A stretch of 64,000 nucleotides of DNA from the NCBI GenBank assembly GCA_963815135.1, contig CAWFFO010000011.1, positions 558,001 to 622,000 on the forward strand. Reading direction: 5' to 3'. A program made the position numbers and the translations under genes. Below the pieces are notes generated by a model. That model did no database searches, was not told the origin of the DNA, and saw only the letters and a program-made list of their open reading frames with translations. Positions 1 to 9,018 of the stretch are shown here, piece after piece. Numbering within the stretch: the first letter of the stretch is position 1; the number at the start of each line of letters is the position of its first letter. The stretch is from CAIWTU01 sp963815135 (GTDB lineage: Bacteria > Desulfobacterota > Desulfuromonadia > Geobacterales > Geobacteraceae).

Positions 1-1
1 A

Positions 2-124
2 TCTCTCTGCATGGACAATAAACTGCCAATAATCATATTTAATGTGAAGACGGGTGGGAATATCATCAAAGTAATTTTCGGCGAAGAAATCGGGACTATT
101 GTCAAAGGAGATAAAAATGACTAA
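2..124 (+). CDS. pyrH: UMP kinase, C-terminal end only
   Basis: The window opens inside an open frame that ends in TAA at 122-124. The last 40 residues include MDNKLPIIIFNVKTGGNI and end GEEIGTIVKGDKND, which is the usual C-terminus of bacterial UMP kinase (UMP + ATP to UDP + ADP, the uridylate step of pyrimidine nucleotide synthesis). The next gene, frr, starts 8 bases before this stop, so the two are translationally adjacent; pyrH-frr is a widely conserved pair. Only the end of the gene is present, so catalytic residues cannot be checked. Confidence 0.85.
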   Translation, partial: SLCMDNKLPIIIFNVKTGGNIIKVIFGEEIGTIVKGDKND

Positions 125-674
125 AAACGTGATCACTTCAATGAAATCCCATATGGAAAAATCCGTGGAGTCTCTTCGCAAGGAATACCAGAAGGTAAGA
201 ACAGGCCGTGCCACAACAGCGCTTCTTGATGACATAAAAGTCAATTATTACGATGTACCGACCCAAATTAATCAGGTCGCTTCCCTCACCGTGCCGGAAG
301 CCAGGGTCATTGTCATTCAGCCGTGGGAGTCGAAACTTATTCCACTCATCGAGAAAGCTATATTGAATGCGAATATCGGTCTTACTCCGACAAACGATGG
401 GAAAGTGATACGCCTTTCCCTGCCGCCTCTTACAGAAGAGAGAAGAAAGGAAATCGTCAAAACCCTGAAAAAAATGGCTGAAGACGCAAAAGTAGCTATC
501 CGCAATATCCGCAGAGATGCAAATGATGAACTGAAGAAAATGGAAAAGGACAAGAAAATATCTGAGGATGACCTGAAACGGGCGGAGAAAGATGTCCAGG
601 ATATGACCAACAGTTTTGTTTCGAGGATTGACGAGGTATTTGCTGCAAAGGAAAAGGAAGTTATGGAAGTCTGA
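117..674 (+). CDS. frr: Ribosome recycling factor
   Basis: The 185-residue product has the length and character of RRF, which together with EF-G splits the post-termination ribosome. The N-terminal part carries the family stretch SLRKEYQKVRTGRA followed by YDVPTQINQVASLTVPEAR, and the C-terminal half is the charged helical bundle (LTEERRKEIVKTLKKMAED, RNIRRDANDELKKMEKDKK). I chose the ATG at 117 because AGGAG lies at 106-110. A TTG further upstream at 99 is in frame but has no ribosome binding site and would add a sequence not seen in the family. The start overlaps the end of pyrH by 8 bases. Confidence 0.96.
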   Translation: MTKNVITSMKSHMEKSVESLRKEYQKVRTGRATTALLDDIKVNYYDVPTQINQVASLTVPEARVIVIQPWESKLIPLIEKAILNANIGLTPTNDGKVIRLSLPPLTEERRKEIVKTLKKMAEDAKVAIRNIRRDANDELKKMEKDKKISEDDLKRAEKDVQDMTNSFVSRIDEVFAAKEKEVMEV

Positions 675-737
675 AACGCCTTGAACGCACGGCTGTTTTG
701 ACTTGCGATATTTCAGGAGATGTGATTTAATCCTTTC

Positions 738-764
738 CAACCCCTCCCGCAGGGGATTTTTTGT
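738..764 (+). terminator. Rho-independent terminator after frr
   Basis: CCCCT (741-745) pairs with AGGGG (751-755) around a 5-base loop and is followed by a T-rich run. It sits between frr and uppS. The stem is short, so termination may be partial and leave read-through into the uppS operon. Confidence 0.5.
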
Positions 765-776
765 TTCAGGATAATC

Positions 777-1517
777 ATGGAAGAACTTGACAGGAAAAAG
801 CTTCCAAGGCATCTGGCCATCATAATGGATGGTAACGGCCGTTGGGCTCGCGAACGGATGCTGAAGAGGATAATCGGCCATCAGAAGGGCGTCGAGACTG
901 TCCGCTGCATCGTCGAAGAAAGCTCAGCGCTGGGAATAAATTATTTGACTCTTTTCGCCTTTTCCTCGGAAAACTGGTTAAGGCCCAAAAGCGAAGTCAA
1001 ATCTTTGATGGCTTTGTTGAAGAAGTACATCAAGATGGAAATTCCGCGGTTGATGAAAAATAACATTCGTTTCAATGTTATCGGCGACATGGCGGAACTC
1101 CCTGAAGATGTGATCTGCGAAGTTACCTCTGCAATCCGGAAAACCTCATCGAATACCGGCATGGTCCTCACACTGGCATTATCTTACGGGGCAAGGCATG
1201 AGATTCTTCATGCTGTAAAAAGAATTGCCGGTGATATAGCTGCAGGCAGAATCGATGCAGAAAAGCTGGATGAGGAATTTTTCTCCGGATATCTATATAC
1301 GGCAGAAATTCCCGAACCGGATTTTCTCATCAGAACGAGTGGTGAAATGAGGATCAGTAACTTTCTGCTGTGGCAGATAGCTTACACTGAGTTGTATTTC
1401 ACAGATGTAAACTGGCCGGATTTCGGAAAAGAAGAGTTTTACAAGGCCCTGGGCAATTTTCAGGCGCGGGAAAGAAGATATGGACTGACGAGCGATCAGT
1501 TACAGAAAAGGGGATAA
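777..1517 (+). CDS. uppS: Isoprenyl transferase (undecaprenyl diphosphate synthase)
   Basis: This 246-residue cis-prenyltransferase condenses isopentenyl diphosphate units onto farnesyl diphosphate to make the C55 lipid carrier for peptidoglycan and O-antigen. Diagnostic motifs are IIMDGNGRWAR near residue 16 (catalytic Asp of the MDGNGRWA signature), the LTLFAFSSENWLRP block, and the C-terminal LIRTSGEMRISNFLLWQIAYTE, with the usual RTSGE..RxSNF..WQ residues and a YTE/ELYF motif. It is the first gene of the run uppS-cdsA-dxr-rseP, the conserved isoprenoid/phospholipid order. The next gene begins within a few bases of its stop. Confidence 0.96.
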   Translation: MEELDRKKLPRHLAIIMDGNGRWARERMLKRIIGHQKGVETVRCIVEESSALGINYLTLFAFSSENWLRPKSEVKSLMALLKKYIKMEIPRLMKNNIRFNVIGDMAELPEDVICEVTSAIRKTSSNTGMVLTLALSYGARHEILHAVKRIAGDIAAGRIDAEKLDEEFFSGYLYTAEIPEPDFLIRTSGEMRISNFLLWQIAYTELYFTDVNWPDFGKEEFYKALGNFQARERRYGLTSDQLQKRG

Positions 1518-1519
1518 AA

Positions 1520-2323
1520 ATCAAAAGGTTATTAACGGGAATAATAGCCCTTCCACTGTTGATACTATTTATTATCAAGGCAAACGTGTTTATGTTTTCA
1601 TGCCTGATAGCAATCCTGGCTCTTATCGGACTTTATGAGTTCTGTCGGATGGCCTTTCCCGGCAGATTACTTGAAACGGCGCTAGCAATCCTTGCAGGTG
1701 TTCCGATATGTCTTGCAGTGTGGTCAGGTGATTTTATTTCGTTACTTGCTACCCTGACTTTTGCGGTTCTTGTCTTCTCTCTGGTTTTTCTTTTCAGAAT
1801 CAAAGACATCAAGGCTTCCGCGGGAGACACTGCCCTGTTGTTTCTCGGACTTCTCTATGTCCCCTTTCTCCTTAGTCATCTGGGGCTGATCCGAATGATG
1901 CCCCATGGTACCCAATGGATTTTTCTGCTGCTCGTCATTGTTATGGCAGGCGACACCGGGGCCTATTATGTGGGAAGCACCATCGGGAAAAGAAAACTGT
2001 ACCCTGTGGTGAGTCCCAACAAAAGCATAGAAGGTTCCCTGGGCGGATTGATGGGCAGTATGGTGGGTGCCTTTATTGCCAAGGCTACATTCTTCTCCGG
2101 GCTTTCGGTTTTTGACTGTATCGCGGCATCGCTGATTCTCGGCGCGCTGGGGCAGTTGGGTGACCTCTTCGAGTCGATGTTGAAGCGCAGTTTCGGCGTG
2201 AAGGATTCGGGCAGGATATTTCCCGGCCACGGAGGCATGCTGGACCGCCTCGACAGCATTCTTTTTGCCGCACCGGCGGCTTTTCTCTACGCAAACTATA
2301 TCTATACACAAATTTCCCGATAA
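1520..2323 (+). CDS. cdsA: Phosphatidate cytidylyltransferase
   Basis: This is an integral membrane enzyme that makes CDP-diacylglycerol from phosphatidic acid and CTP. It has about eight hydrophobic segments and the complete CDS signature near the C-terminus (SMLKRSFGVKDSGRIFPGHG, then GMLDRLDS), with the metal-binding KD and D residues in place. The start is odd: the first ATG/GTG/TTG-type codon in frame is a TTG at 1559, but the frame upstream encodes the family-like N-terminus KRLLTGIIALPLLILF. The codon in the start position at 1520 is ATC, correctly spaced behind AAAAGGGG (1507-1513). I therefore place the start at 1520, giving 267 residues; either ATC is a rare start or one base is wrong. 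The supply of CDP-diacylglycerol links it to pssA at 11.4 kb. Confidence 0.88.
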   Translation: MKRLLTGIIALPLLILFIIKANVFMFSCLIAILALIGLYEFCRMAFPGRLLETALAILAGVPICLAVWSGDFISLLATLTFAVLVFSLVFLFRIKDIKASAGDTALLFLGLLYVPFLLSHLGLIRMMPHGTQWIFLLLVIVMAGDTGAYYVGSTIGKRKLYPVVSPNKSIEGSLGGLMGSMVGAFIAKATFFSGLSVFDCIAASLILGALGQLGDLFESMLKRSFGVKDSGRIFPGHGGMLDRLDSILFAAPAAFLYANYIYTQISR

Positions 2324-2335
2324 AAGAGGGTTGGA

Positions 2336-3493
2336 ATGAAAAAGCTTTCAATTCTTGGCTCCACAGGTTCCATCGGAGTCAGTACACTGGATATTGTCGC
2401 TTCACATCCGGATAAATTCGAAGTGATAACTCTTACCGCTGGGAATAATCTTACTCTGTTGAAAAGCCAGATAGAGAAGTTCTCTCCGCAGGCTGTCGCG
2501 GTAATTACAGAAGAATCGGCGAAAAAGCTCGATAAGATGCTCAGTGGGAAAAAACCTGAAATTCTCCATGGAGTTCCAGGTCTCATAGCTGCCGCTACCG
2601 CGGCCGACGCCTCCATGGTTGTGGCCGCTATCGTTGGCTCCGCTGGTCTGGTTCCAACCGTTGCAGCAATAAAAGCCGGAAAAGATATCGCCCTGGCAAA
2701 CAAGGAAACACTGGTTGCAGCAGGCCGCCTTGTCATGAAACTTGTAGAACAGCATGGTGTAAAACTTTATCCGGTGGACAGTGAGCATAGTGCTGTATTT
2801 CAATCTTTACAGGGGCACAGGACGGAAAACGTAAAACGTATCATACTCACAGCTTCAGGTGGTCCTTTTCTCAATCTACCACTTGATAAATTATCCCGGG
2901 TATCCGTTAGTGATGCTTTAAATCACCCCAATTGGAGTATGGGGCAGAAAATTACCATTGATTCCGCGACAATGATAAACAAAGGGCTGGAAATAATCGA
3001 AGCGCGATGGTTGTTCAATACTCCTCCGGAATGCATTGATGTGGTGATACATCCGCAGAGCATTATTCATTCCATGGTGGAGTATATTGACGGGTGTGTG
3101 ATGGCTCAACTTGGAGTTCCAGACATGAAGGCCCCGATTGCGTACGCGCTTACATATCCGGAAAGGGTTTCTACTGGTGTTACTCCGCTTGACCTGACGG
3201 AACTCAATTCGCTTACCTTCTTAAAACCTGATTCCGAGCGCTTCCCGGCATTGAAACTTGCATATCGCTCACTGGGTGAAGATGAAAGTATGCCCGCTGT
3301 CATGAACGCTGCAAATGAGGTTGCGGTAGAAGCATTCCTTTCCGGGAGAATAAAATTCACGGAGATTGTTACCTACATAGAAAAGACCATGAATATGCAT
3401 AATCCTCACGGCTTCTCTTCGATCGAAGAAGTTCTTAGCACCGATTTATGGAGTCGCGAAAAAACGAGAGAATTGCTCGGCGAAAGAAAATAA
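2336..3493 (+). CDS. dxr: 1-deoxy-D-xylulose 5-phosphate reductoisomerase
   Basis: The 385-residue enzyme converts DXP to 2-C-methyl-D-erythritol 4-phosphate with NADPH, the committed step of the MEP isoprenoid pathway. It shows the NADPH-binding N-terminus LGSTGSIGVSTLDIV, the ANKETLVAAG block, the metal/substrate motif PVDSEHSAVFQ, the flexible-loop region NHPNWSMGQKITIDSATMIN with KGLEIIEA, and NAANEVAVEAFL near the C-terminus. It lies 12 bases after cdsA in an apparent operon with uppS, which uses the downstream product of the same pathway. Confidence 0.97.
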   Translation: MKKLSILGSTGSIGVSTLDIVASHPDKFEVITLTAGNNLTLLKSQIEKFSPQAVAVITEESAKKLDKMLSGKKPEILHGVPGLIAAATAADASMVVAAIVGSAGLVPTVAAIKAGKDIALANKETLVAAGRLVMKLVEQHGVKLYPVDSEHSAVFQSLQGHRTENVKRIILTASGGPFLNLPLDKLSRVSVSDALNHPNWSMGQKITIDSATMINKGLEIIEARWLFNTPPECIDVVIHPQSIIHSMVEYIDGCVMAQLGVPDMKAPIAYALTYPERVSTGVTPLDLTELNSLTFLKPDSERFPALKLAYRSLGEDESMPAVMNAANEVAVEAFLSGRIKFTEIVTYIEKTMNMHNPHGFSSIEEVLSTDLWSREKTRELLGERK

Positions 3494-3516
3494 CAGGTGC
3501 AGACAAGGAAATCCAA

Positions 3517-4584
3517 ATGATAAGTATTATATCGGCGATAATCGTTCTTGGAATTCTCATCTTTGTCCATGAACTGGGCCATTTTATCTTTGCCAAGATG
3601 TTCAAGGTGGGAGTCGAAAAATTCTCACTCGGTTTTGGTCCTAAGCTAATCGGAAAAAAAGTAGGTGAAACTGAATATCTGATTTCGGCCTTCCCCCTTG
3701 GCGGTTATGTGAAAATGGTCGGCGAGGGCGGCGAAGATGAACTTCCTGAAGAAGAAAATTACCGGTCATTCAACGGAAAACCTGCTTGGCAGCGTATTCT
3801 CATTATTGCAGCCGGACCGCTCTTCAACCTGATTTTTGCCTATATAGTGTATATTTCGGTTTTCATGATCGGGGTGCCGATTACAACAGCGAAAATCGGG
3901 GAAGTCGTCAAGGAGAAACCTGCCGCGGCGGCCGGTCTGAAAACCGGTGACATCGTTTTGTCCATAAATAAGGAACCTGTGAGTAAATGGGCCGATCTTT
4001 CGAGGTTGATAGTCGAAAGCGGCGGTAAACCGCTCGACATGGAAGTAAAGCGTGGCGACAAGGATTTGCTTATCCATGTTGTCCCTGAAGTTACAAAGCA
4101 GAAGAACCTGCTTGGCGAAACAACAAGTTATCCGATGATAGGCGTAGCTCCCTCCGGAGACTATATAATAAAAAGATTTGGCCCTGTCGAGTCGGTCGTA
4201 AAGGGAAGTGAGCAGTCCTGGACTGTAGTCAAGTTGACTTATGTGGTGCTTTGGAAGATAGCCACCAGGTCTATACCGCTAAACACGATAGGCGGACCTA
4301 TCATGATCGCCAAAATGGCTGGCGAACAGGCTGAAGCCGGATTGGCCAGTTTTCTCTTCTTTATGGCACTGCTGAGTGTGAACCTGGGAGTTTTGAATCT
4401 TTTACCGATACCGATTCTGGACGGTGGTCATCTATTGTTTTACTCGTGGGAATTCCTGTTCAGGAAACCGGTAAGCATGAAAGCACGTGAAATCGGGCAG
4501 CAGGTTGGGCTGGTTCTCCTGGTAGGCCTGATGATTATCGCTTTTTATAATGATATTGTCCGCTATTTTGTCGGCAAAGGATAA
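3517..4584 (+). CDS. rseP: Site-2 intramembrane metalloprotease RseP
   Basis: This 355-residue inner-membrane zinc protease belongs to the M50 family that cleaves anti-sigma factors and signal-peptide remnants. The first transmembrane helix holds HELGH (residues 18-22), the C-terminal membrane segment holds NLLPIPILDGGH with the third zinc ligand Asp, and a single PDZ domain lies between them (roughly residues 120-210, including VVKEKPAAAAGLKTGDIVLS). The length fits the shorter single-PDZ form. I start at the ATG at 3517 behind AAGGA; an upstream in-frame extension would overlap dxr and adds a basic tail not typical of the family. Confidence 0.93.
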   Translation: MISIISAIIVLGILIFVHELGHFIFAKMFKVGVEKFSLGFGPKLIGKKVGETEYLISAFPLGGYVKMVGEGGEDELPEEENYRSFNGKPAWQRILIIAAGPLFNLIFAYIVYISVFMIGVPITTAKIGEVVKEKPAAAAGLKTGDIVLSINKEPVSKWADLSRLIVESGGKPLDMEVKRGDKDLLIHVVPEVTKQKNLLGETTSYPMIGVAPSGDYIIKRFGPVESVVKGSEQSWTVVKLTYVVLWKIATRSIPLNTIGGPIMIAKMAGEQAEAGLASFLFFMALLSVNLGVLNLLPIPILDGGHLLFYSWEFLFRKPVSMKAREIGQQVGLVLLVGLMIIAFYNDIVRYFVGKG

Positions 4585-4586
4585 AC

Positions 4587-5276
4587 TTGAAAATACTGAC
4601 AATAGATACCTCGACAACTGCCTGCAGCGCTGCCTTGACTGATGGAGAAAAAATCGCATGCGAACTTGCACTTGATACGGACAGAACCCTTTCGAAACAG
4701 CTCCTGAACCAAATAGATTTCCTCTTACGTAATGCGGGAATGTCTGTTGATGATCTGGACGGGATCGGAGTGGCTTTAGGCCCCGGCTCTTTCACTGGTT
4801 TGCGGGTGGGGATCGCAACGGTGAAAGGTTTGGCCATCGCTACGGAAAAACCGGTGGTCGGATTTTCATCTCTTGCCATGCTGGCCATGAATATTCCATG
4901 GTCTGCTTACCAGGTTTGCCCAATGCTTGATGCGAGAAAAAACGAAATCTACACCGGTCTTTATAGGTGTTCGGAGCTTCCAGGAATGATTTCCGAGGAT
5001 TGTGTCACGTCTCCAGCCGATTTCCTCGAAACCATAGTGGAAACCACAGTCTTCCTGGGTTCAGGTTCTATCAGATACCGTGATTTGATAAAGTCGAGGC
5101 TTGGCGACAAGGCTGTTTTTGCTCCATGCTATTGCAACCAGCCTCGCGCTTCCGCCGGAGCTATGCTAGCTTACCAAGCCTTTTCACAGGGCGAAACGTT
5201 GTCTTTAGATCTTCTCAATCCATCATACATTAGGCCGTCAGAGGCGGAAATCAAAAAGCTGGCGGGAAAAGATTGA
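4587..5276 (+). CDS. tsaB: tRNA threonylcarbamoyladenosine biosynthesis protein TsaB
   Basis: The 229-residue product is an ASKHA-fold partner of TsaD, needed for the t6A37 modification of ANN-decoding tRNAs. The N-terminus KILTIDTSTTACSAALTDG and the block GVALGPGSFTGLRVGIATVKG are the family hallmarks; the zinc/ATP residues of TsaD are absent, as expected for TsaB. It appears to start with TTG at 4587, two bases after the rseP stop, which suggests translational coupling. It is the last gene of the operon that starts at uppS. Confidence 0.93.
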   Translation: MKILTIDTSTTACSAALTDGEKIACELALDTDRTLSKQLLNQIDFLLRNAGMSVDDLDGIGVALGPGSFTGLRVGIATVKGLAIATEKPVVGFSSLAMLAMNIPWSAYQVCPMLDARKNEIYTGLYRCSELPGMISEDCVTSPADFLETIVETTVFLGSGSIRYRDLIKSRLGDKAVFAPCYCNQPRASAGAMLAYQAFSQGETLSLDLLNPSYIRPSEAEIKKLAGKD

Positions 5277-5430
5277 AAATTTGTCAGTCGAATTCGTCAG
5301 CGGAACTATTGTTCACCATACTTCAGGGTTAATCAGCTGAATTGATTAATAGTTGTTGCAATGCTTGCCGCTCTTCCAGGACGCCCTGTCCGGCCTGGTT
5401 CCCTCCATAATACCAATGGTCACTAACTCC

Positions 5431-5459
5431 TTATTGACAGTTATAACTTAATGTATTAT
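5431..5459 (+). promoter_or_regulatory. Candidate promoter for the ilv operon
   Basis: The 264-base gap between tsaB and ilvD contains TTGACA at 5434-5439 and TATTAT at 5454-5459, but the spacing is only 14 bases; TTATTG at 5431-5436 gives 17. The region is AT-rich and ends about 80 bases before ilvD. I see no T-box or leader-peptide structure here. Confidence 0.35.
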
Positions 5460-5540
5460 TTTGAACTCTTACACAAAAAACCATGTTCATGCGGGGCGGA
5501 TGCTTGTCTATACGTACTCCGCTAAATGATAGAGGTAAAA

Positions 5541-7202
5541 ATGCGAAGTGACGAAATTACTAAAGGTCTTGAGAGAGTCCCCCATCGCGCACTGTTGAAA
5601 GGCGCCGGTGTACCTCAAAGTGAAATGGAAAAACCCTTTATCGGTGTTGCGACAAGCTTTACTGATCTTATACCCGGTCATGTCGGAATGAGAGACCTTG
5701 AGCGGTTTATTGAAAAAGGAGTTCACTCCGGTGGCGGGTATGCATTCTTTTTCGGAATTCCGGGTGTATGTGACGGCATAGCCATGGGACACAAAGGGAT
5801 GCACTATTCCCTACCGACCCGTGAACTGATTGCCGATATGGTCGAATCGGTTGTCGAAGCCCACAGGTTGGACGGCCTGGTTCTATTGACTAACTGCGAT
5901 AAAATAACTCCGGGCATGTTGATGGCGTCCGCCAGGCTCGATATACCAACAATTGTGGTGACGGCTGGACCGATGCTTTCCGGCAGGGGCCCCGAGGGGA
6001 GAAAATTCTCCTTCGTTACCGATACATTCGAAGCAATGGCGCGCTACAAAGCCGGGGTGATCGATGCAAAGGAACTGCAGGTCTGCGAGGACAATGCCTG
6101 TCCGGGAATGGGATCGTGTCAGGGCCTTTTTACCGCCAACACCATGGCCGTACTCACTGAAACGCTTGGTATGAGCCTTCCCCGCTGCGGCACCGCTCTG
6201 GCCGTGTCCGCGCTGAAAAGACGCATAGCATTTGCATCGGGAGAAAAGATAGTCGAACTTGTCCGCAAAGATATCAAGCCTAGTAGTATATTGACACGCG
6301 CGGCGTTCGAAAATGCCATACGTGTCGACCTTGCACTTGGTGGATCATCTAATACTGTTTTGCATTTACTGGCCATTGCAAATGAAGCGGGAGTAGACCT
6401 TCCAATCGAGACTTTCGACATACTCGCCAAGGAAACACCTCAATTGGCTTCGATGAACCCTGCAGGCCAGCATTTCATGGAAGATCTGGATGTTGCGGGC
6501 GGCGTACTCGGCGTATTAAAACAGCTGGGCGATGCCGTTAAGGATAATCCTACAGTCATGGGCCTGACCATTAATCAGCTCGTTTCCAGCATCGAGAACG
6601 TGGATGAGAATGTTATTCACCCATTAACCGACCCTGTCAAAAAGGAAGGTGGAATAGCAATCCTTTTCGGAAATATCGCCCCCAAGGGAGCGGTTGTCAA
6701 ACAGTCCGGCGTTTCTCCGGCAATGATGAACTTCACCGGAACGGCCCGGTGTTTCGATTCTGAAGAACAGGCCATGACGGCGCTTATGAATGGAAAGATC
6801 CAGTCGGGTGACTGCATGGTTATCAGGTATGAAGGCCCGAAGGGAGGGCCGGGGATGAGGGAGATGCTGGCCCCGACTGCTGCGATTATGGGACTTGGCC
6901 TCGGTGACTCAGTGGCGCTCATAACTGATGGACGTTTTTCCGGCGGAACTCGTGGTCCCTGTATTGGTCACATTTCACCGGAAGCTGCGGAGGGAGGCCC
7001 TATTGCCCTGGTTGAAGACGGGGACCGTATTGTACTTGATATCCCGGCCAGAAAACTTGAGCTGCTGGTGGATGAGAAAACCCTGGAAGCGCGCAAAGCT
7101 GCTTGGCGGGCACCTGAGCCGAAGATCAAGAAGGGGTGGCTGGCAAGGTATGCTAAAGTTGTGACATCAGCGTACACCGGTGCGGTTACGACCGCTAAAT
7201 GA
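5541..7202 (+). CDS. ilvD: Dihydroxy-acid dehydratase
   Basis: IlvD dehydrates 2,3-dihydroxy-isovalerate and 2,3-dihydroxy-3-methylvalerate to the keto acids of valine and isoleucine, using an Fe-S cluster. Motifs include TNCDKITPGMLMA and NACPGMGSCQGLFTANTM (cluster cysteines), and the C-terminal signature GRFSGGTRGPCIGHISPEAA. I take the ATG at 5541 (MRSDEITKGLERVPHRALL, 553 residues), because AGAGGT sits at 5531-5536; the ATG at 5526 has no such site. It heads ilvD-ilvB-ilvN-ilvC, covering three of the four common steps of branched-chain synthesis. Confidence 0.96.
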   Translation: MRSDEITKGLERVPHRALLKGAGVPQSEMEKPFIGVATSFTDLIPGHVGMRDLERFIEKGVHSGGGYAFFFGIPGVCDGIAMGHKGMHYSLPTRELIADMVESVVEAHRLDGLVLLTNCDKITPGMLMASARLDIPTIVVTAGPMLSGRGPEGRKFSFVTDTFEAMARYKAGVIDAKELQVCEDNACPGMGSCQGLFTANTMAVLTETLGMSLPRCGTALAVSALKRRIAFASGEKIVELVRKDIKPSSILTRAAFENAIRVDLALGGSSNTVLHLLAIANEAGVDLPIETFDILAKETPQLASMNPAGQHFMEDLDVAGGVLGVLKQLGDAVKDNPTVMGLTINQLVSSIENVDENVIHPLTDPVKKEGGIAILFGNIAPKGAVVKQSGVSPAMMNFTGTARCFDSEEQAMTALMNGKIQSGDCMVIRYEGPKGGPGMREMLAPTAAIMGLGLGDSVALITDGRFSGGTRGPCIGHISPEAAEGGPIALVEDGDRIVLDIPARKLELLVDEKTLEARKAAWRAPEPKIKKGWLARYAKVVTSAYTGAVTTAK

Positions 7203-7254
7203 GGTTTTGGTCATCACTGGATTGTAACTTATATATCAAACAGAGGTTTTTCGG

Positions 7255-8955
7255 ATGAAGCTTGCGGGAGCTAGAATTTTACTGGAATGTCTCAAGCTTG
7301 AAGGTGTGGATAGGGTTTTCGGATATCCGGGCGGAACGGTAATTAATATCTTTGATGAACTCTATTCCTTTCCCGAGATAAAGAACATTTTGCCGCGACA
7401 TGAGCAGGCAGCTGTTCATGCTGCGGATGGTTATTCGCGAGTAACAGGTAAAGTCGGTGTTGCAATAGCCACTTCAGGACCTGGAGCTACGAATACTGTT
7501 ACCGGAATTGCAACCGCTTATATGGATTCGATACCACTGGTGATCATCACCGGTCAGGTGCCGACGGCCCTCATCGGGAATGATGCATTCCAGGAGGTCG
7601 ACATAATCGGTATAACCAGGCCATGCACCAAGCACAATTTCCTGGTTAAGAATGTAAAGGACCTCCCCTTAATCATAAAAAAAGCCTTTTACATAGCCCG
7701 TTCAGGGAGACCCGGTCCGGTTCTCGTCGATTTTCCGAAAGATGTGCAGATTGCTACGAGCGAATTCAGATATCCCGATTCTGTAGATCTGAGAGGTTAC
7801 AAACCGACCAGGGAGGGGCATCCGAAACAGATCGGCAAAGCGGCGAATATGCTGCTTGCCGCCAGGAAACCAGTAATATATGTAGGTGGAGGCACTATTT
7901 TGGGCGACGCAGCCGAAGAACTGTTCAGGCTGGCCGTTACTCTGGATTCTCCTGTGACGACTACTCTCATGGGGCTTGGAGCCTTCCCTGAGGATAACCG
8001 GCTTTCCCTCGGTTTACTCGGTATGCACGGTACCTACTATGCTAATATGGCGGTTACGAACTGCGACCTGCTTGTGGCGGTCGGCGCGCGCTTCGATGAC
8101 AGGGTAACCGGAAAGATCCCAGCTTTTGCACCCAACGCAAAAATCATTCACATCGATGTAGATCCCACTTCGATAAAAAAGAACGTCAGGGTCGATCTGC
8201 CGATTGTAGGTGAAGTGAAGGATGTCTTGTCCCGGTTGATTGCGGCAGTCGAAGAGGATCCCCAATCCCTCGAGCTAACGAAAAAAGAAGTAAAGCCTTG
8301 GCTTGGAGAAATAGAATCCTGGAAATCAAAACATCCGTTGACTTATAAACATGCATCGACGGTTATCAAGCCGCAGATGGTGATCCAGAAACTGAAAGAG
8401 CTGAGTAACGATGATGTAATTGTTGCCACAGATGTCGGTCAACATCAGATGTGGACGGCGCAGTTTTTCGGTTTTACCAGGCCAAGGACGCTTCTAACTT
8501 CCGGAGGACTGGGTACCATGGGTTACGGTCTCCCCGCAGCGATGGGCGCGCAAGTTGCCTTCCCTGACAGACAGGTTTTGGCCATTTGCGGTGATGGCGG
8601 ATTCCAGATGAACATGCAGGAAATCGCCACGCTGGTACAGAACCGTCTCCCGGTAAAAATCTGTATCATGAATAATAATTATCTGGGTATGGTCCGTCAA
8701 TGGCAGGAGCTGTTTTTCGATAAACGCTATTCCAATACGGTTATGGACCTCCCTATAGATTTTGTTAAACTTGCCGAGGCTTTCGGCGCTAAAGGCTTCC
8801 AGGCAACTAAACCCGAAGAAGTGGAAGATGTCATTAAAAAAGGCTTCAAAACACCCGGTCCGGTTATAATGGAATTCAAGATTGCGAGGGAAGAGAAGGT
8901 TCTACCCATGGTGCCGGCAGGCGCTTCGCTGAATGAAATGGTCCTTGCTTCCTGA
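7255..8955 (+). CDS. ilvB: Acetolactate synthase, large (catalytic) subunit
   Basis: This ThDP-dependent enzyme makes 2-acetolactate or 2-aceto-2-hydroxybutyrate. The 566-residue chain has the three expected domains: an N-terminal pyrimidine-binding domain with the catalytic Glu in PRHEQAAVHAADGYSR, a central FAD-binding domain, and a C-terminal PP domain with the GDG...NN motif (CGDGGFQMNMQE to IMNNNYLGMVRQWQ). AGAGG precedes the ATG. It is followed immediately by the regulatory subunit gene ilvN. Confidence 0.96.
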   Translation: MKLAGARILLECLKLEGVDRVFGYPGGTVINIFDELYSFPEIKNILPRHEQAAVHAADGYSRVTGKVGVAIATSGPGATNTVTGIATAYMDSIPLVIITGQVPTALIGNDAFQEVDIIGITRPCTKHNFLVKNVKDLPLIIKKAFYIARSGRPGPVLVDFPKDVQIATSEFRYPDSVDLRGYKPTREGHPKQIGKAANMLLAARKPVIYVGGGTILGDAAEELFRLAVTLDSPVTTTLMGLGAFPEDNRLSLGLLGMHGTYYANMAVTNCDLLVAVGARFDDRVTGKIPAFAPNAKIIHIDVDPTSIKKNVRVDLPIVGEVKDVLSRLIAAVEEDPQSLELTKKEVKPWLGEIESWKSKHPLTYKHASTVIKPQMVIQKLKELSNDDVIVATDVGQHQMWTAQFFGFTRPRTLLTSGGLGTMGYGLPAAMGAQVAFPDRQVLAICGDGGFQMNMQEIATLVQNRLPVKICIMNNNYLGMVRQWQELFFDKRYSNTVMDLPIDFVKLAEAFGAKGFQATKPEEVEDVIKKGFKTPGPVIMEFKIAREEKVLPMVPAGASLNEMVLAS

Positions 8956-9018
8956 AGTATGTCCGATATTTGTGCCATTTAAATTAATACACTGGTAATA
9001 GAATCTTGGAGATGTGCA

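Noticed and set aside
138..881. Minus-strand frame of 247 codons opposite frr and uppS
   Set aside because: Both plus-strand genes are certain; the antisense frame has no family resemblance.
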